Shown here: one piece after another, positions 11,280 to 23,001 of the stretch
How the letters are laid out: the number at the start of each line of letters is the position of its first letter
How positions within the stretch are numbered: the first letter of the stretch is position 1
From: Gnetum montanum
Lineage: Eukaryota > Streptophyta > Gnetopsida > Gnetales > Gnetaceae
NCBI GenBank assembly: GCA_015680685.1
Contig: MNCI01005867.1
Location: forward strand, 571,508 to 635,507
Length of the DNA stretch: 64,000 nt
Direction of reading: 5' to 3'
Made by a program: the position numbers and the translations under genes
Notes under the pieces: generated by a model
Databases searched by the model: none
What the model was told of the DNA's origin: nothing
Seen by the model: only the letters and a program-made list of their open reading frames with translations

Positions 11280-11560
11280 GGTGATTACAAGAAGATCTCC
11301 GGACCGGAGAAATTCCAAAATGGGAAAGCAAAAAACAACAGGACAAATTTCTAACACGGAGGACTTAAAACCTGGCTGCTGCTATGTTGATTTTCTCTGG
11401 GTTTATTAGCTTGCTTCCTTCCTTACGGCCTCCCTTGCTATCACAGAATTGCAGAGCAGACCAAACCTAAAAGTGCCAAGTCTCTCTCTCTCTCTCTGTG
11501 GCAAAGCTTCTTGTGTTATCCACAACTGCAGCAGCAGGAGACCTTTAATAGGCAAACGAA
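11280..11560 (-). promoter_or_regulatory. Likely 5' UTR and core promoter of the TAG gene
   Basis: Upstream of the ATG on the - strand lies a GA dinucleotide run (about 11482-11498), typical of plant 5' UTRs. About 45 bases further up is CTATTAAAGG (about 11541-11550), a possible variant TATA box. Assignment rests on position and composition only. Confidence 0.3.
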
Positions 11561-13829
11561 GGGACCGGTGAGGAGGGGGAGGTTTGTAACTTGTTCCATA
11601 CACAAAAACAGTTGGGCAGACACAAGACACACACACATGACAGGCGCTTGACACGAAGCATCCTGCACGCCAGAGCCCCCACACATAATTCTTGTTTCCC
11701 AAGATCATTCTGGGGGAATCAGCACTGCAATTTGACAACCCAGCCTGCCTTAATTCTTGTTTCTTTTTCCAGAATACAAGCGTTAACACAACCAAGTCAT
11801 CATTCAGTTTAAGCATCCAAAATTGATAGAACTTTTCTTACAGACTTCCAATTTCATGAAAGCATAAATAAAATACACCCATTTACATGAAGGCATGCTA
11901 ACACGATTTGCTACGCTACTTTATCATAAATCATGCAGCCATCACGTCGCCTTTTCAAGTCTTAAAGTAAGCAGAAATACAAATATAAAAATACATTTGG
12001 TGATGGTTTGCCAGATTCTAAAGTTGAGTATTACTAATATTAATTTCCTGAAGGTGTGTCTCGCTAGGTGTGTCACCAGGGTATATACGGTATAAGCAGC
12101 ACAAAATTTACCAAAGATTTAAAAGTGAATCCTAACAACCCTTAAATCTAAAGAATTCACCATTTCAGAATGAAATTTCTAGAATAAATTTGCACACGTA
12201 TAAATGCAAATGCACTAAAAACAGCTGTCAATTTCATTCCTTAGGCCTTTACATCTTCCAGGGTCCAGACGGCAGAGGGCCTTGATATTCAATGCTGTTG
12301 TCTATTGTTAAGTGTACAAGCTCACACTTGCCTCCAGCTCAGAACCTAGCTCATGGATCATAAAGTGAATGAATTCCATGCTTGTGGCACCCCAACAACA
12401 AGAACAACAACGCTGTTACGCTGTTATATTATTAGACCGCTTTACAAAATTCAGGCGTATCCTTTAAAGGTACCCCCATTGATTAGACAGATAAGATCTC
12501 ACCAAAAGTGAAGCCAGAGGCCAAAATGGTTGCAAAGCCAGGATTGAGTTGTCCAAGACCTATTTTACAATCAAAGACTGGACTTTTGGGTAGAAAGTAA
12601 TATAAAAATGATCATACCCGGTGACCCAGAAAATACTATAATAAGAATCACCACACCCAGTGACCTAGAAATCTGGAGAGAGGGATTTTGATTCTTAAGA
12701 TGAATCACCAAAACTCAAAAAAAAAAAAAAAAAAACCCAAGTAATCTGCAAAACCCAACTTCGATAGGATGTTTCCACAGGGCATAATACCCATAGGCCA
12801 ACACGTTTTTGGTACAGTTGCCTGAATTGTAGGAATACAAAAAGGACAAAAGCCACTGTGCAAGACTGGCAGGGAGATAAAGTACTTCCCTCCAAAGTAT
12901 TAATGTCCTCTTTGCTAATTCATGCATCATCTATCTTTTTCGTTGGCTGCAACAACATGCCTTAACTGTTGTTTTTTCTGGTTGGGTCTGTGGGATTGCA
13001 ATTTGGCATAGCAAAATCCCTAAAAACCGAACCGTTTGGAAATAACTTTTGATTTTAAACCAATAATTAGAAGAGGTTTGCACAAAACATGTCACAGATC
13101 AGATCTCGTCAAAGATTGTCCAAGCTTTCAACACTCCACATGGGTGGTGCTCTTTCCAAGATTTGTAAGTGGGCAATGTGCACCGGTGGGAGAAACTTCA
13201 CATCATCAGCCTTCTCCGTTTTCTTTTGTTAAATTGTTCCCCTTCTCAACTCTCCCGTGCTACCCCATTTGCAGAGTTTCTGGAGAGGGATACGTGTTGC
13301 TGCTTTAAACAAAGAGGATCGACAATGAGGGACCACCACCGTATGGACAGACATGTAACCCGAAGAACACTTAGTTAGGACTGCTACGATGTATGATAGA
13401 GGGTGGTCTCAAAACAACAAACAAGTTATAGGTATGATGAAGGCATTTTTGATCACTATGTTAGTTGGTTTCAAGTGATTTGCATTTTAAAAGAGCAAAG
13501 GAAATCCCTTAGTTTCTTACGAAAGCATGTGGCCATGTTTAAGTAAGGATTTTTGAGTACCCAATAATGAATGGTTAGTTTAGGGGTAAGAGCTCTGACA
13601 TGTAAACCCTAGGTTGGAGGGAAAAATTCATAAAAGGAATTTTAGAATTATTGAATAATTAAAAAATAAATTTTATTAAAAAATAATAAAAGTGTCACAT
13701 ATAAAGGTTATAAATCTGTGTTAGATCTTGTGAGCCCTTAATTATAATAAATTTATTCTAAGAAAATACTTGTTTGCACGATCAACACATTGTTTGCCTA
13801 AACTATGCATTTAGGCTGGTGTGAGGGCT
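11561..13829. other. Intergenic region upstream of the TAG gene
   Basis: Non-repetitive to the eye, with a 19-base poly(A) at 12717-12735 and a possible SINE head at 13572-13625. From about 13630 it becomes very AT-rich. ORFs here (for example 13036-13308) lack recognisable motifs. Confidence 0.55.
13572..13625 (+). repeat. Possible tRNA-derived SINE head
   Basis: TGGTTAGTTTAGGGGTAAGA is followed by GCTCTGACATGTAAACCC and GGTTGGAGG, resembling a tRNA-like A box and a degraded B box. An A/T-rich stretch follows. No target duplication was delimited. Confidence 0.25.
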
Positions 13830-14484
13830 TTGAACTTAATTATAAGAATATCATCAGCATAGAGAATAAGTATAACAACCCTTCGTGAGTCATAAGTTGA
13901 ATAAATATATAAATTAGCATCTATGTATGATCTTTTGAACTATTCTTTTATGTAAATGTTCATCGAACTTTATGTACCATCTTCAATGAGCCTATTTCAA
14001 ACCGTACAAGGATCTTTTTAGTTTGTAGATATAATTTATATAGAAACTTTCCATAAACCCTTCTAGTTCACACATAAATATTTATTCTTATATATCTCTA
14101 TTTAAAAATAGAGTTTTGACATTCAATTCATATAGCTTCCAACCATAAGTACTTGCTAGTGATAATATTATTCTTATTGTCCTTATGTTGTGCATAGTCT
14201 TTGACCATTGACTATGCCTTATGCCTGTTAGATGTGTTGGACTTTTCTTTTAAACCCTAGACATGCACTTGAATACCAAAATTTTCATGGGTTTGATAGG
14301 TTTGACAAGTTCTTAAGTGTTTTTTTTTTCATTAAATTATCAAGTTTTGTTTTTATTACTTTAATCTAATTTTCATTCTTTAGCACTTCATGCACACTCA
14401 TACACTCACTACCTTCATATATCTTCTCTAAGTTACTCCTTCAATTGATTTTAAAACCATAGTAATTGCCAACTCGTGGTTTTA

Positions 14485-15769
14485 GGATGAAAAGTCCAAG
14501 TCAACTTTATCATCAACATCTTCTATTAAGAAACTTTGAGATTGTTATACTTTTTGAATTTTGTTGAAGAAACCATCAACTTCTTATTATCAACTATGAT
14601 GATTATGGTTTGGCTCAAGAAAATATGATAAAAAATCACATTTCTTAAAATCAAAATCTTTTACTCTTTAATATCCCATACTTGGTATGTTTTTTGGATT
14701 AATGAATACCTAGTAGCAAACCAACCATGGCTTTAGGATCTAACTTTTCAAAGTTGTTAAAGAAATATGCACATAACAAACTTTACCAAATGGATGAAAA
14801 GTCCAAGTCAACTTTATCATTAACATCTTCTATTAAGAAACTTTGAGATTGCAATACTTTTTGAATTTTGTTGAAGGAACCATCAACTTCTTATTATTAA
14901 CGATGGTGATTATGGTTTGGCTTGTGATGAGTGGCGAGGTACCCCTACACTCAACCATACGAAACGAGCGTAGCACGCGCGATCCGGTCGAACTCTGCAG
15001 ACTAAATGCCTAAATGCCGCAAGGAACACTTGGGCTTAATTAGTCGTTGTCTTCCCAGGCTTGCTTGTATGTGTCACGGTGTATGGTTAAGTAAGTCTGA
15101 GGTATATGATTTTTTTGGTATTTTACGGTTTATCTCCTATGCTAAACGGTGAAGGGTTGAGAAACTAAAACTAACTCTAACTACAGCACTAAGTCCTAGC
15201 ATCAGCATCCATTCCTGCTTGCCGTACACACCCTGAACTGTGCAACTGTGGCTACCAAACGCTAATCATTACTGGGATTACCACACGTAACGCACGTGCT
15301 AGAAGCGGTCGTACTAAGGCACTTAACTAACCTAAGTGTGACAAGCAGCCNNNNNNNNNNNNNNNNCGTACACAACTTGCGTTCAGGTACAAAGCTGCTC
15401 GAATAAAGAACCGTTCACTTGGGGGACTCCTACTGCGGGCACATGGAAAATATTCTATCTCTGGGGTGATCAATCCGCCAGAGCTTCGCTACTTTACGCC
15501 TAGGATGTCAAATGAAGGGAGTGTCGCCTCTTATTTATAGATTTGGCAGCGGACTGCGATATCGCAGCCTGTGCAATTCGCGTCTCATCAGCTTGTTAAC
15601 ATATGATAAAAAAATCACATTTCTTAAAATCATAATATTTTACTCCTTTAAATGTCATACTTGGTATGTTTTTTGGATTAATGAATAGCTAGTAGCAAAC
15701 CAACCATGGCTTTAGGGTCTAACTTTTTAGAGTTAAAGAAATATGCATATAACAAACTTTACCAAATGG
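14485..15769. repeat. 307-bp tandem duplication in the copia remnant, later split by a solo LTR
   Basis: Copy 1 (14485-14791) and copy 2 (14792-14924 plus 15596-15769) both begin GGATGAAAAGTCCAAGTCAA and run through CACATTTCTTAAAATCA to CTTTACCAAATGG. The LTR sits inside copy 2 only, so the duplication is older than the insertion. Confidence 0.9.
14925..15590 (-). mobile_element. Solo LTR (D-type Athila-like), TSD GCTTG, with a 16-base gap
   Basis: Termini TGATGAG and CTCATCA, flanked on both sides by GCTTG (14920-14924 and 15591-15595). No internal region is present, so it is a solo LTR formed by LTR-LTR recombination. Sequence is closest to the LTRs of element D (GAGCGTAGCACGCG near the edge, CACATGGAAAAT, GATATCGC near the other edge). 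Bases 15351-15366 are N. The 3' LTR of D is 390 bp longer, so the gap may hide missing sequence. Confidence 0.9.
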
Positions 15770-16055
15770 TTCAAGATGTGATATCAACATAGGCTCTTTG
15801 TTGAACCATTTACAAATCAAAGATATGTCTTTTAAAGCTAAGGTTGATGATATGAACCTCATAATAAGTTGCCTCTATCCAAAGAAATTTAGATACTTGA
15901 GTATTATGTATCATTGACCTCATCATCTCCATAATTATATAGTTTTTCTTCTTTTAACCACATCATTATGCCAAGGAGAATATGGTATAATAAGTTGTCT
16001 TTGAATCCCATAATTTTTACAAAATTAATCAAACGTTAAGAAAGCATTTGTTATT

Positions 16056-16409
16056 TGGTGAATTGTAAATTGGCTACGTTGACAGGGCCTCATCAATTAG
16101 GCCTTGTCAACGCATGATTTGATGCATTGACGTGGCCCTATTGATGTAGTGTCTATTTTTGCCTATAAATATGCACTTGCTGTATTTATGGCAATCTTTG
16201 TCATAGTGTAGCAGAACTCTTGCAATTTTTCTTCCCCATAGTTAGAATATTTTTCCAAGTGCCCACAACAGGAGTCATTGAGTGTATGGATCTTTATTTG
16301 AGCATTGTTGTACCTAAGCATGGCAGTGTGTGTAGCAATAAAGATGAGCTTTCTAATAAACCTTGCAGCACTTTGGCTAGATTAAATATTTTCTTCATGC
16401 ATTCAATGT
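16056..16409 (+). mobile_element. Element B 5' LTR, left part
   Basis: U3 and R start of the LTR: repeated GGCCT/TCAATTAGGCC and GATGCAT palindromic motifs (16085-16150), TATAAATA at 16164-16171, then sequence shared with the 3' LTR. Split by element C after AATGT (16405-16409); continues at 22333. Confidence 0.9.
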
Positions 16410-17295
16410 TGATGAGTGGCGAGGTACCCCTACACTCAACCATATGGATACAAGCGTTCATGCACGATCCGGTCGAACTCTGCAGATAGGCTAGTTGTGG
16501 TATTTAGATAGTTACACGTTGATCGTAGTTAGTTGTCTTCCCACCTGGACTAGTATTTGCTTTGTCATGTATGGTTTAGTCCAGAGTGAGGTGTATGATG
16601 TGATCCTAAACTAGTGCTACTCCTAGAGGCAATGCAAATAACTTTGTTTAAGCTAATAGGGAAAGGGTGAAGAGAGTCTAAACTAGCCTAAGTGTGATGA
16701 GCATCCGTCCTTAATCATTTGTACACATCTTGGACCTTGTGTACTACTACTGGAATTACCAAGTGCATGTCCTAGGTATGCTACTAGGATACCAAGTAGT
16801 CACACTAAAATGCTTGTGATTAAGTCGTACTCATTCTGCATTAACAACATGAAATGTAAATGTCAAGAAAGTAAATATTAACTAAAGAAAACAGTAAATA
16901 ACAATTAAAGCAATTAAGAGTTAAGTGGATGCTGTAATGATGAAGTAATCTCGATCTTTATTGCTGGTTATGTGCACGTCCAAGTACGTCACACTCAAAT
17001 AAAGGTGTCATACAATTACAATCATCACACTGTGGGCATGCACTAGGGGAAGCAGTTGAGAGGAAAAAAATGAACAAAAAGAATCTACTTCTATGACCTA
17101 CTGACTCTTCTTGTGTGCCCAAATGTGTATTTATAGGCTTACACAGGAGTCACGATATCATGTATCCGATATCATATCTAGGCTACGATATCAGGTACTC
17201 AATATTGGGGGTCCAATATCAGGACTCATTAGACCTAATATCTTGTACCCGATATCAGGGGTCTGACAATAGTGGTCCAATATCAAGACTCATCA
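16410..17295 (-). mobile_element. Element C 3' LTR (886 bp)
   Basis: Starts TGATGAG, ends CTCATCA on the + strand. In element orientation U3 carries a GATATC/GATATT array (17155-17290), then TATAAATA (17128-17135). Bordered by polypurine tract GTGGGGGTA (17296-17304, - strand). Closely matches 21457-22327. Confidence 0.92.
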
Positions 17296-17559
17296 TACCC
17301 CCACGATGGAATAAAAACTCATCCTCGAGTCAAAAAAAGTGAGGAATAAGTTCATTCAATTACAAATAGTGGATAGGTATGGGATTATTGAATGACCATG
17401 GACTATTTCATGCCACAATGTGGGATTAAACAAAATTTGGACACAGACACAAAATACAAAACTTGTGGAACTCATGTGGTTCTCGGTGGTGGTGGCTCCC
17501 CCATGGGTGCCTTTCCTTTGTCCTGCACTCCAAGCTTCCAAGATTAATATTGTTGAATA

Positions 17560-17909
17560 AGCGCCTGACGTTTCTCCTCTTCTATCCAAGGATTAGGAGC
17601 CGTCCATGCTGATGTTCCAATGTTTGATGGAGTTGGCACTTCCCATGGACATGGCAACTACGGGAACACTTGATTGGCCTTGACATGCCATGCTGCAAAT
17701 AGTTGTCGTTCCTCTTCATAGGCTTGGGCCTTAACCTCTCCACCTTTTGCTTGGCCAGATTTTGCAATGACAGGAGTTCCCTGATGGATGCTGAATGATT
17801 GTGCCTCCTACTCTACATGTTTTGCATGAGGTCCTTGTCCTCTGCCTCCCCCTAGGCATTTAGTTGCACCTTGAGAAGGTCCTCCTTATTGTCCTCTTTT
17901 AGGGACCAT
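17560..17909 (-). pseudogene. Internally deleted 3' ORF of element C
   Basis: Starts at ATGG (17909) against the acceptor-like AG at 17910-17911. After about 50 codons similar to the start of G's 3' ORF, the sequence jumps to the C-terminal region, so the middle (about 2.2 kb in G) is gone. The retained end keeps LPCPWEVP and SNIGTSAW, the C-terminal motif shared with B, F and G. Frames are broken. Function of the full-length protein is unknown. Confidence 0.65.
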
Positions 17910-17945
17910 CTATAATCACACAAAGATCAATTGTTAGTAAGGTTA
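17910..17945 (-). other. Splice-acceptor-like site with TACTAAC branch motif (element C)
   Basis: On the - strand CCTTACTAAC is followed by GATTATAG directly against ATGG at 17909. TACTAAC fits the branch-point consensus and the distance to AG is plausible for a plant intron. Same layout as in D. Confidence 0.5.
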
Positions 17946-19899
17946 TTGAAAGAAGTTCAATTATTTCATACCTTACTCATTGCCTTTAATAAATGTTGAA
18001 TTCTTTGCTTAGTGTGATTTTAGAGTTAGAAATTTTTTTCAAGGAAGTTGCCCTAAAAGTTTAATGTCGAACTTGATTTGTTTAGGTGACACATAAAAGG
18101 ACATGTAATGGTTTTGAGAAACGTTTGATAAAATGATGACAAAGGAAAGAATAGATTTGGCAATGAAGTACTTGGAGGGTATAAAATGATGTGGTGGTGT
18201 GCAACAAGTACAAATTACAAAAGTTATGCAAGTGGGTTCTTCCCAAAGCAAGTTCCTACCTATCATGCCCTTATGTAACTACACCTTAAAATGTTCGTAA
18301 GCATTAGAAGGGTTAAATGTAATCCACACCAGCTCCACAAAACACACACATGTAGATACCACCGTGATCAGGTATGAATTCAATGCTACACAAGACACAA
18401 GTTAAAAATTCTTGAACAACGAGATGAGGCAAATTGTAGAGATTGGAAAATGAGGTAACTAGCTTGAGGCAGAATGAATCCTGAGTGTAGGACGTGATTA
18501 ATGTGTCATTAGCCTATCACTCCAAAATCAAGACCAAGTCCATTCCTCCGATTAGTGACATCACATTGTTTCATCCCATGATGGACAACCATAAGAGTAC
18601 CATGACAACAAGGCGTACGATCACTTGGCGTTTTGTTTAGGGGAGGAGTGATTTGGAATTTCTTTGCACTTTTGTCTTGATCTTTTTCTCTCTTTTTTTT
18701 TTGAATGCTTAATCCAAAGAGGCTGCCTACCTTCAGGCATGGGTGCATGTCTTTCTAGTGGGACCCCCTAGAATAGCATGGGGTTTCTTTTATTGAGTGC
18801 CTTTATTACTCTTACTCCCATTTTCGTTAGATCTACAAGGATCTTAGTACAATTAGGCTGCATGATAACTCTGACAGATGTCAACAAAGAGAATCCACAA
18901 GTCCCCTTGATGTCAAACCCTACCATTCTTTCTTAGTCCATCATTTTTCACTTCAGGCATAATGAGCACAAAATTACTTTTAGGTTTTCATGATGATAAG
19001 AATATCATCGTACCCAGAGTAGAACCTTATTAATAAGATGGTTGGGTGGATGTGGTGGGCTTGTTGTCCAAATAATTAGCCACCGAGACTTGATAGCATA
19101 GAATAACACCTCAACCAATGAGTGACATGAGTTTTTTATTCATAGATGAGATTACTCATAAAAAGATAAAAAGATGAAAAGACAAAACAATAAATAAAAA
19201 GCTAAAACAACAAATTGAAAGATGAAAAACTAGAAAACAAAAAACTTTAAAATTAAAGAAAAGGAAAAACATTTATTAAGTTTGTTTGTTAGAATGGGGG
19301 ATATCCCCCGTAACTAAACTTTTGATCATAGCAAGAATTAATAAATGAAATAGTTGGATCCATGCATTTTGGAAATATTGGAATACAATCATATCCAAAC
19401 CACTGGGTGTCCTTTGATGTGGTGGTTGGAATGTACCCAATTTGGGGTTCACACACTTAATTAAGGTAGGCATAATGGGGCAAATTATGAGATGTAGTCA
19501 TGTGATAAGGAGTTGACACACTACGGCACCCGTGACCGTAAGTTGGTATGCAAGGATCGATATGTCTCCCTACATGGTTATATTCATTGGGCCACATGGT
19601 TGTTGGAGTGTTGATTGATGGCCCTAATAAGGTAATAGGAGGCATTGTGTTTGAGGAGACAGATGCATCACATCGTTGAACTTGTGCTTGGTTGCAGGGT
19701 GCAGTGGTTTCGGAACCATGCTATCTCTTTCTTTGGTCATGCCTAAGGAAGGGATGCCTTCAATGTTGTGGAGGATTCCCACTATGGTTGATAGTAGTAG
19801 CACAAGTAACATTTGTGGGTTGGTGCTATGATGCAAAACCTTTTGGTACTATTGGCGGTGATGTAGAAGGAGGTGAAGGATGAGAATATTGAGAGTAAG
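17946..19899 (-). mobile_element. Element C spacer between gag and 3' ORF
   Basis: Non-coding. Shares blocks with the spacers of A, B, F and G: GGCATGGGTGCATGTCTTTC, GTATAAAATGATGTG and ACAAAACACACACATG. A perfect 14-base palindrome GGGGGATATCCCCC lies at 19297-19310. A-rich tract at 19140-19270. Pol is missing between this spacer and gag. Confidence 0.7.
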
Positions 19900-21325
19900 G
19901 AGAAGTATAAGGAACATGAGGTGGTGATCTTGTTGGAAAGGACAAATGCTTATAGTACTTAGGAGAATAATAACAATGTGGTGAGATGGAAGATGTTGAC
20001 CCAGTTAGGGAAACATGATGTTTAACCTAATAAGTGCTTAGGTTTGGATGATATGAAGGGTGTGACTAGTTTGAGGGTGGCCTCCCCCACAACTGAGATT
20101 TTTGTCGCTGTGATTTAACACAGTATTTTTGTACGAATTCTGGATGTAACATTCTTCCCCAATGCTCATGTAAATGTGACAAGATTGGGCATTGACCTTT
20201 GGGATGATCATACAAGAAAATGTTACATTAATATGTATGATTAGCAGTTGAGTTCTTATTCTCTTCAACCCTTCTTTCCAATTGTCTAAGGGTGTTCTGT
20301 CCTGCTTCTTGGTTCATCATGCTTCTACCTCTAATAGTGTTGGCATATTCTCCATATTTGTCATGTATCCATTCCTTCATCTTATTGACCTTTGCCTCAA
20401 TTTCTTCTAGTGATTGTAGTACTAGCAAAGGTGGTTCCGCCTCCTTGAGGTGAGTTGATTTCTCCTCTTCATGATTATGGACCTTTGTTAATCCAAGATT
20501 TTGGTCCCATTGAGAGCTTTCAACATTATCCCATTTAGCCATTTCTCCTTCTTCTTTTGCTACTTGCTTAATAAGCTCTTGGAATTGATGAGTTCGTAGC
20601 TCATACAGTTGACCTAGGGCATACATCCCTAGGGTCTCCCTTGTCTCATCGCAGAGCCCATCCATGATGTGATACATTAGCCTTTCCTCGAAGAACCCAT
20701 GGCCTAGGCAGTTGTTTAACAATGCATAATATCTTTCTAAGGCCATGTCCAAGGGTTCATTTTGTGCTTGTTTCCACTCTTGGATTTGTTTCCTCAAGGC
20801 TGACACTCTTGCATAGGTTTGATATCTTTCATTGAAGAGTTCTACCATTGTTGGCTAACATCAAATTAATTTTGGTTGTAAGGACCTGTACCATACTTTT
20901 TCTTGGCCAACGAGTGTTGTAGGAAAGAGCTTAAGTTTTTGCCACCCATTATCAATATTTTTCCATACATAGGCATCATGAAAGGATTGTAAATGATGTT
21001 GCGGATCCAAATCATAACCTCCTGAAAATTTGGGAAATTTTTTAAAATCAAGCCTGGGTAGATGGCTTTCCTTACGATGCCTACGGGATATTCAAACAAC
21101 CTCTTATATATGCATTAGGCTCTTAGTGGCTAGCAGGGGTTCATCATCACTAGGTAGGTTATGAATTTGGGAGTTGGGATGATGTTGTCTTTGTTTATGT
21201 ACATAGGAGACCCCTGCATCATATTGAGTACTCCAAACTTCGTCTTCATCATTGTATAATTCGTTGGTACTCCAATGAATTTCCTTACTAGTTGTTGTGT
21301 TATCATAGTCTTGTGAGAGAGACAT
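19900..21325 (-). pseudogene. gag of element C (Athila-like), broken
   Basis: Starts MSLSQDYDN at 21325, like the starts of gag in B and D. Its longest intact piece is 206 codons (20848-20228): MVELFNERYQTYARVSALRK, then IMDGLCDETRETLGMYALGQ and an acidic, Lys-rich tail. This matches the retrotransposon gag core of D (LELFNKKYQTYSKVSNLRKQ). A frameshift separates the 21325, 21099 and 20848 frames. Capsid role is inferred from the family. Confidence 0.8.
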
Positions 21326-21436
21326 TGCTATGAATGTATGTGACTTATTTGCAATTAATTTCTTTTCTAAAAGGTATATTGTTAATACTTATTACAACGA
21401 TCTTGTATGATATAACCAATCTAAATAACTAGCACC

Positions 21437-21456
21437 GTCCCCAGCAACGAGGCCAA
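21437..21456 (-). other. Primer-binding site of element C
   Basis: On the - strand, directly inside the 5' LTR: TTGGCCTCGTTGCTGGGGAC, close to the 3' end complement of plant tRNA-Asp. Confidence 0.75.
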
Positions 21457-22327
21457 TGATGAGTGGTGAGGTACCCCTACACTCAACCATACGAATACGA
21501 GCATTCACGCACGATCTGGTCGAACTCTGTAGATGGGCTAGTTGTGGTATTTAGATAGTTACACATTGATGGTAATTCTCTATCTTCCCACCTGGACTAG
21601 TATTTGCTTTGTCATGTATGGTTTAGTCGAAAGTGAGGTGTATGATGTGGTCCTAAACTAGTGCTACTCCTAGAGGCAATGGAAATAACTTTGTTTAAGC
21701 TAATAGGGAAAGGGTGAAGAGCATCTAAGCTAGCCTAAGTGCAATGAGCATCCATCCTTAATCATCTGTACACATCTTGGACCTCGTGTACTACTACTAG
21801 GATTACCAAGCGCATGTCCTAGGTACGCTACTGGGATACCAAGTAGTCACACTTAAATGCTTGTGATTAAGTCGTACTCATTCCGCATTAACAGCATGAA
21901 ATGTAAATGTCAAGAAGTAAATATTAACTAAAGAAAATAGTAAATAATAATTAAAGCAATTAAGAGTTAAGTGGATGTTATAATGATGAAGTAAGCTTGA
22001 TCTTTATTGCTGGTCATGTGCGCGTCCAAGTACGTCACACTCGAATAAAGGTGTCGTACAATTACAATCATCACACTACAGGCATGCACTGGGGGAAGGA
22101 GTTGAGAGGAAAAAAATGAATAAAAAGAATCTACTTCTATGACCTACTAACTCTTCCTATATGTCCAAATGTGTATTTATATGCTCACACAGGAGTCACG
22201 ATATCATGTATCTGATATCGTATCCAGGCTGCGATATCAGGTACCTGATATCGAGACTCATCAAACCTGATATCTTGTACTTGATATCAAGGGTCTGATA
22301 ACAGGGGTTCGATATCAGGACTCATCA
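21457..22327 (-). mobile_element. Element C 5' LTR (871 bp)
   Basis: Pairs with 16410-17295. GATATC array at 22195-22320 near the U3 start, ending CTCATCA next to target duplication AATGT. Confidence 0.92.
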
Positions 22328-22332
22328 AATGT

Positions 22333-22844
22333 TTTCAACAATTTTATTTAATACTTTTAAGTAATTAAGCTAAATTAAGCTAGATTAAACAGTGATTACT
22401 TAAGCACATAAGTACGACCACTTCAAGCATGCACATGACACTTGGTAATCCTAGTAACACTTAATGTTTGGTAACCTAATAGCATTATATGTATTCAAGA
22501 TGTGTATGAGAAGTGGGACCGAATGCTTATGATAGGATTAGTTAGACATTGGTTAGTTAGTTAGATTAAATTAGCAATTAATTTACTTCATTCCTTTCAT
22601 CCTTTATTTTAAGCACCCAAAACATAAAACATAAAAATAATAAAAATCATATGCCTTGATTACACTTAACCATATCTTTGCATATCACAAGTGTAATTGG
22701 GAAGACAATGAATGATTATTAGGGTAAGTTCACTTCCTAGAGGCTAGTGTACTGGAAGACTAAGGGTCCACGGAATTCAACTAAATCGCGCATGAACGCT
22801 TAGTGATTTGTATGGTTGAGTGTAGGGGTATTTGCTACTCATCA
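22333..22844 (+). mobile_element. Element B 5' LTR, right part
   Basis: Continues the LTR interrupted at 16409: TTTTCAACAATTTTATTTAA, repeated GGTAATCC.AGTA motifs, then GTATGGTTGAGTGTAGGGG and the terminal CTCATCA. Confidence 0.9.
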
Positions 22845-22864
22845 TTAGTGTCATTGCTGGGGAC
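22845..22864 (+). other. Primer-binding site of element B
   Basis: TTAGTGTCATTGCTGGGGAC directly follows the 5' LTR; a decayed form of the tRNA-Asp-type site of C and D. Confidence 0.65.
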
Positions 22865-23001
22865 TCTTTTTTTTTTTGAAAGGTGCGCTATCTAGGCATA
22901 GTAAAAATCATTAACATTGTTAGATGAACCCTAAGGTCAAAAATCATTCTAAAAATAAATATGATAATTTAAGCACACTTATATCTTATTCTAATTGACA
23001 A

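Larger units (their letters stand above)
13830..16055 (-). pseudogene. Degenerate Ty1/copia pol (integrase and RT), interrupted
   Basis: On the - strand the order is copia-like. Near 15960-16010 an integrase segment reads LIIPYSPWHNDVVKRRKTI, matching the family's PYTPQQNG-x-AER motif. In both copies of the tandem duplication, FGKVCYVHI and KLDPKAMVGLLLG follow. The RT segment has YGWKLYELNVKTLFLN, then CELEGF, then YKLKRSLYGLK, and ends with LYADDILII at about 13845-13875. Stops and frameshifts are frequent. It is interrupted by a 307-bp tandem duplication, a solo LTR and, at its integrase end, by element B at 16056; its continuation may lie beyond 42280. Neither copia LTR was found. Confidence 0.8.
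16410..22327 (-). mobile_element. Element C: non-autonomous Athila-like element, TSD AATGT
   Basis: 5918-bp element with perfect duplication AATGT (16405-16409 and 22328-22332), inserted in B's 5' LTR. Interior on the - strand: primer-binding site, broken gag (21325-19900), spacer, an internally deleted 3' ORF, polypurine tract. No RT, RNase H or integrase was recognised in the 4.2-kb interior, so it would have needed enzymes from a relative such as B, F or G. It lacks the U3-like module found upstream of the 3' ORF in those elements. Confidence 0.9.

Noticed and set aside
10572-11354. 260-codon + strand ORF and the overlapping 202-codon ORF at 10801-11409
   Set aside because: Antisense shadows of TAG exon 1; Leu/Gly-rich composition follows from the Ser/Pro/Ala codons of the real gene, with no domain.
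11406-11816. 136-codon - strand ORF upstream of the TAG gene
   Set aside because: Lies in promoter and 5' UTR; contains the translated GA repeat and no recognisable domain.
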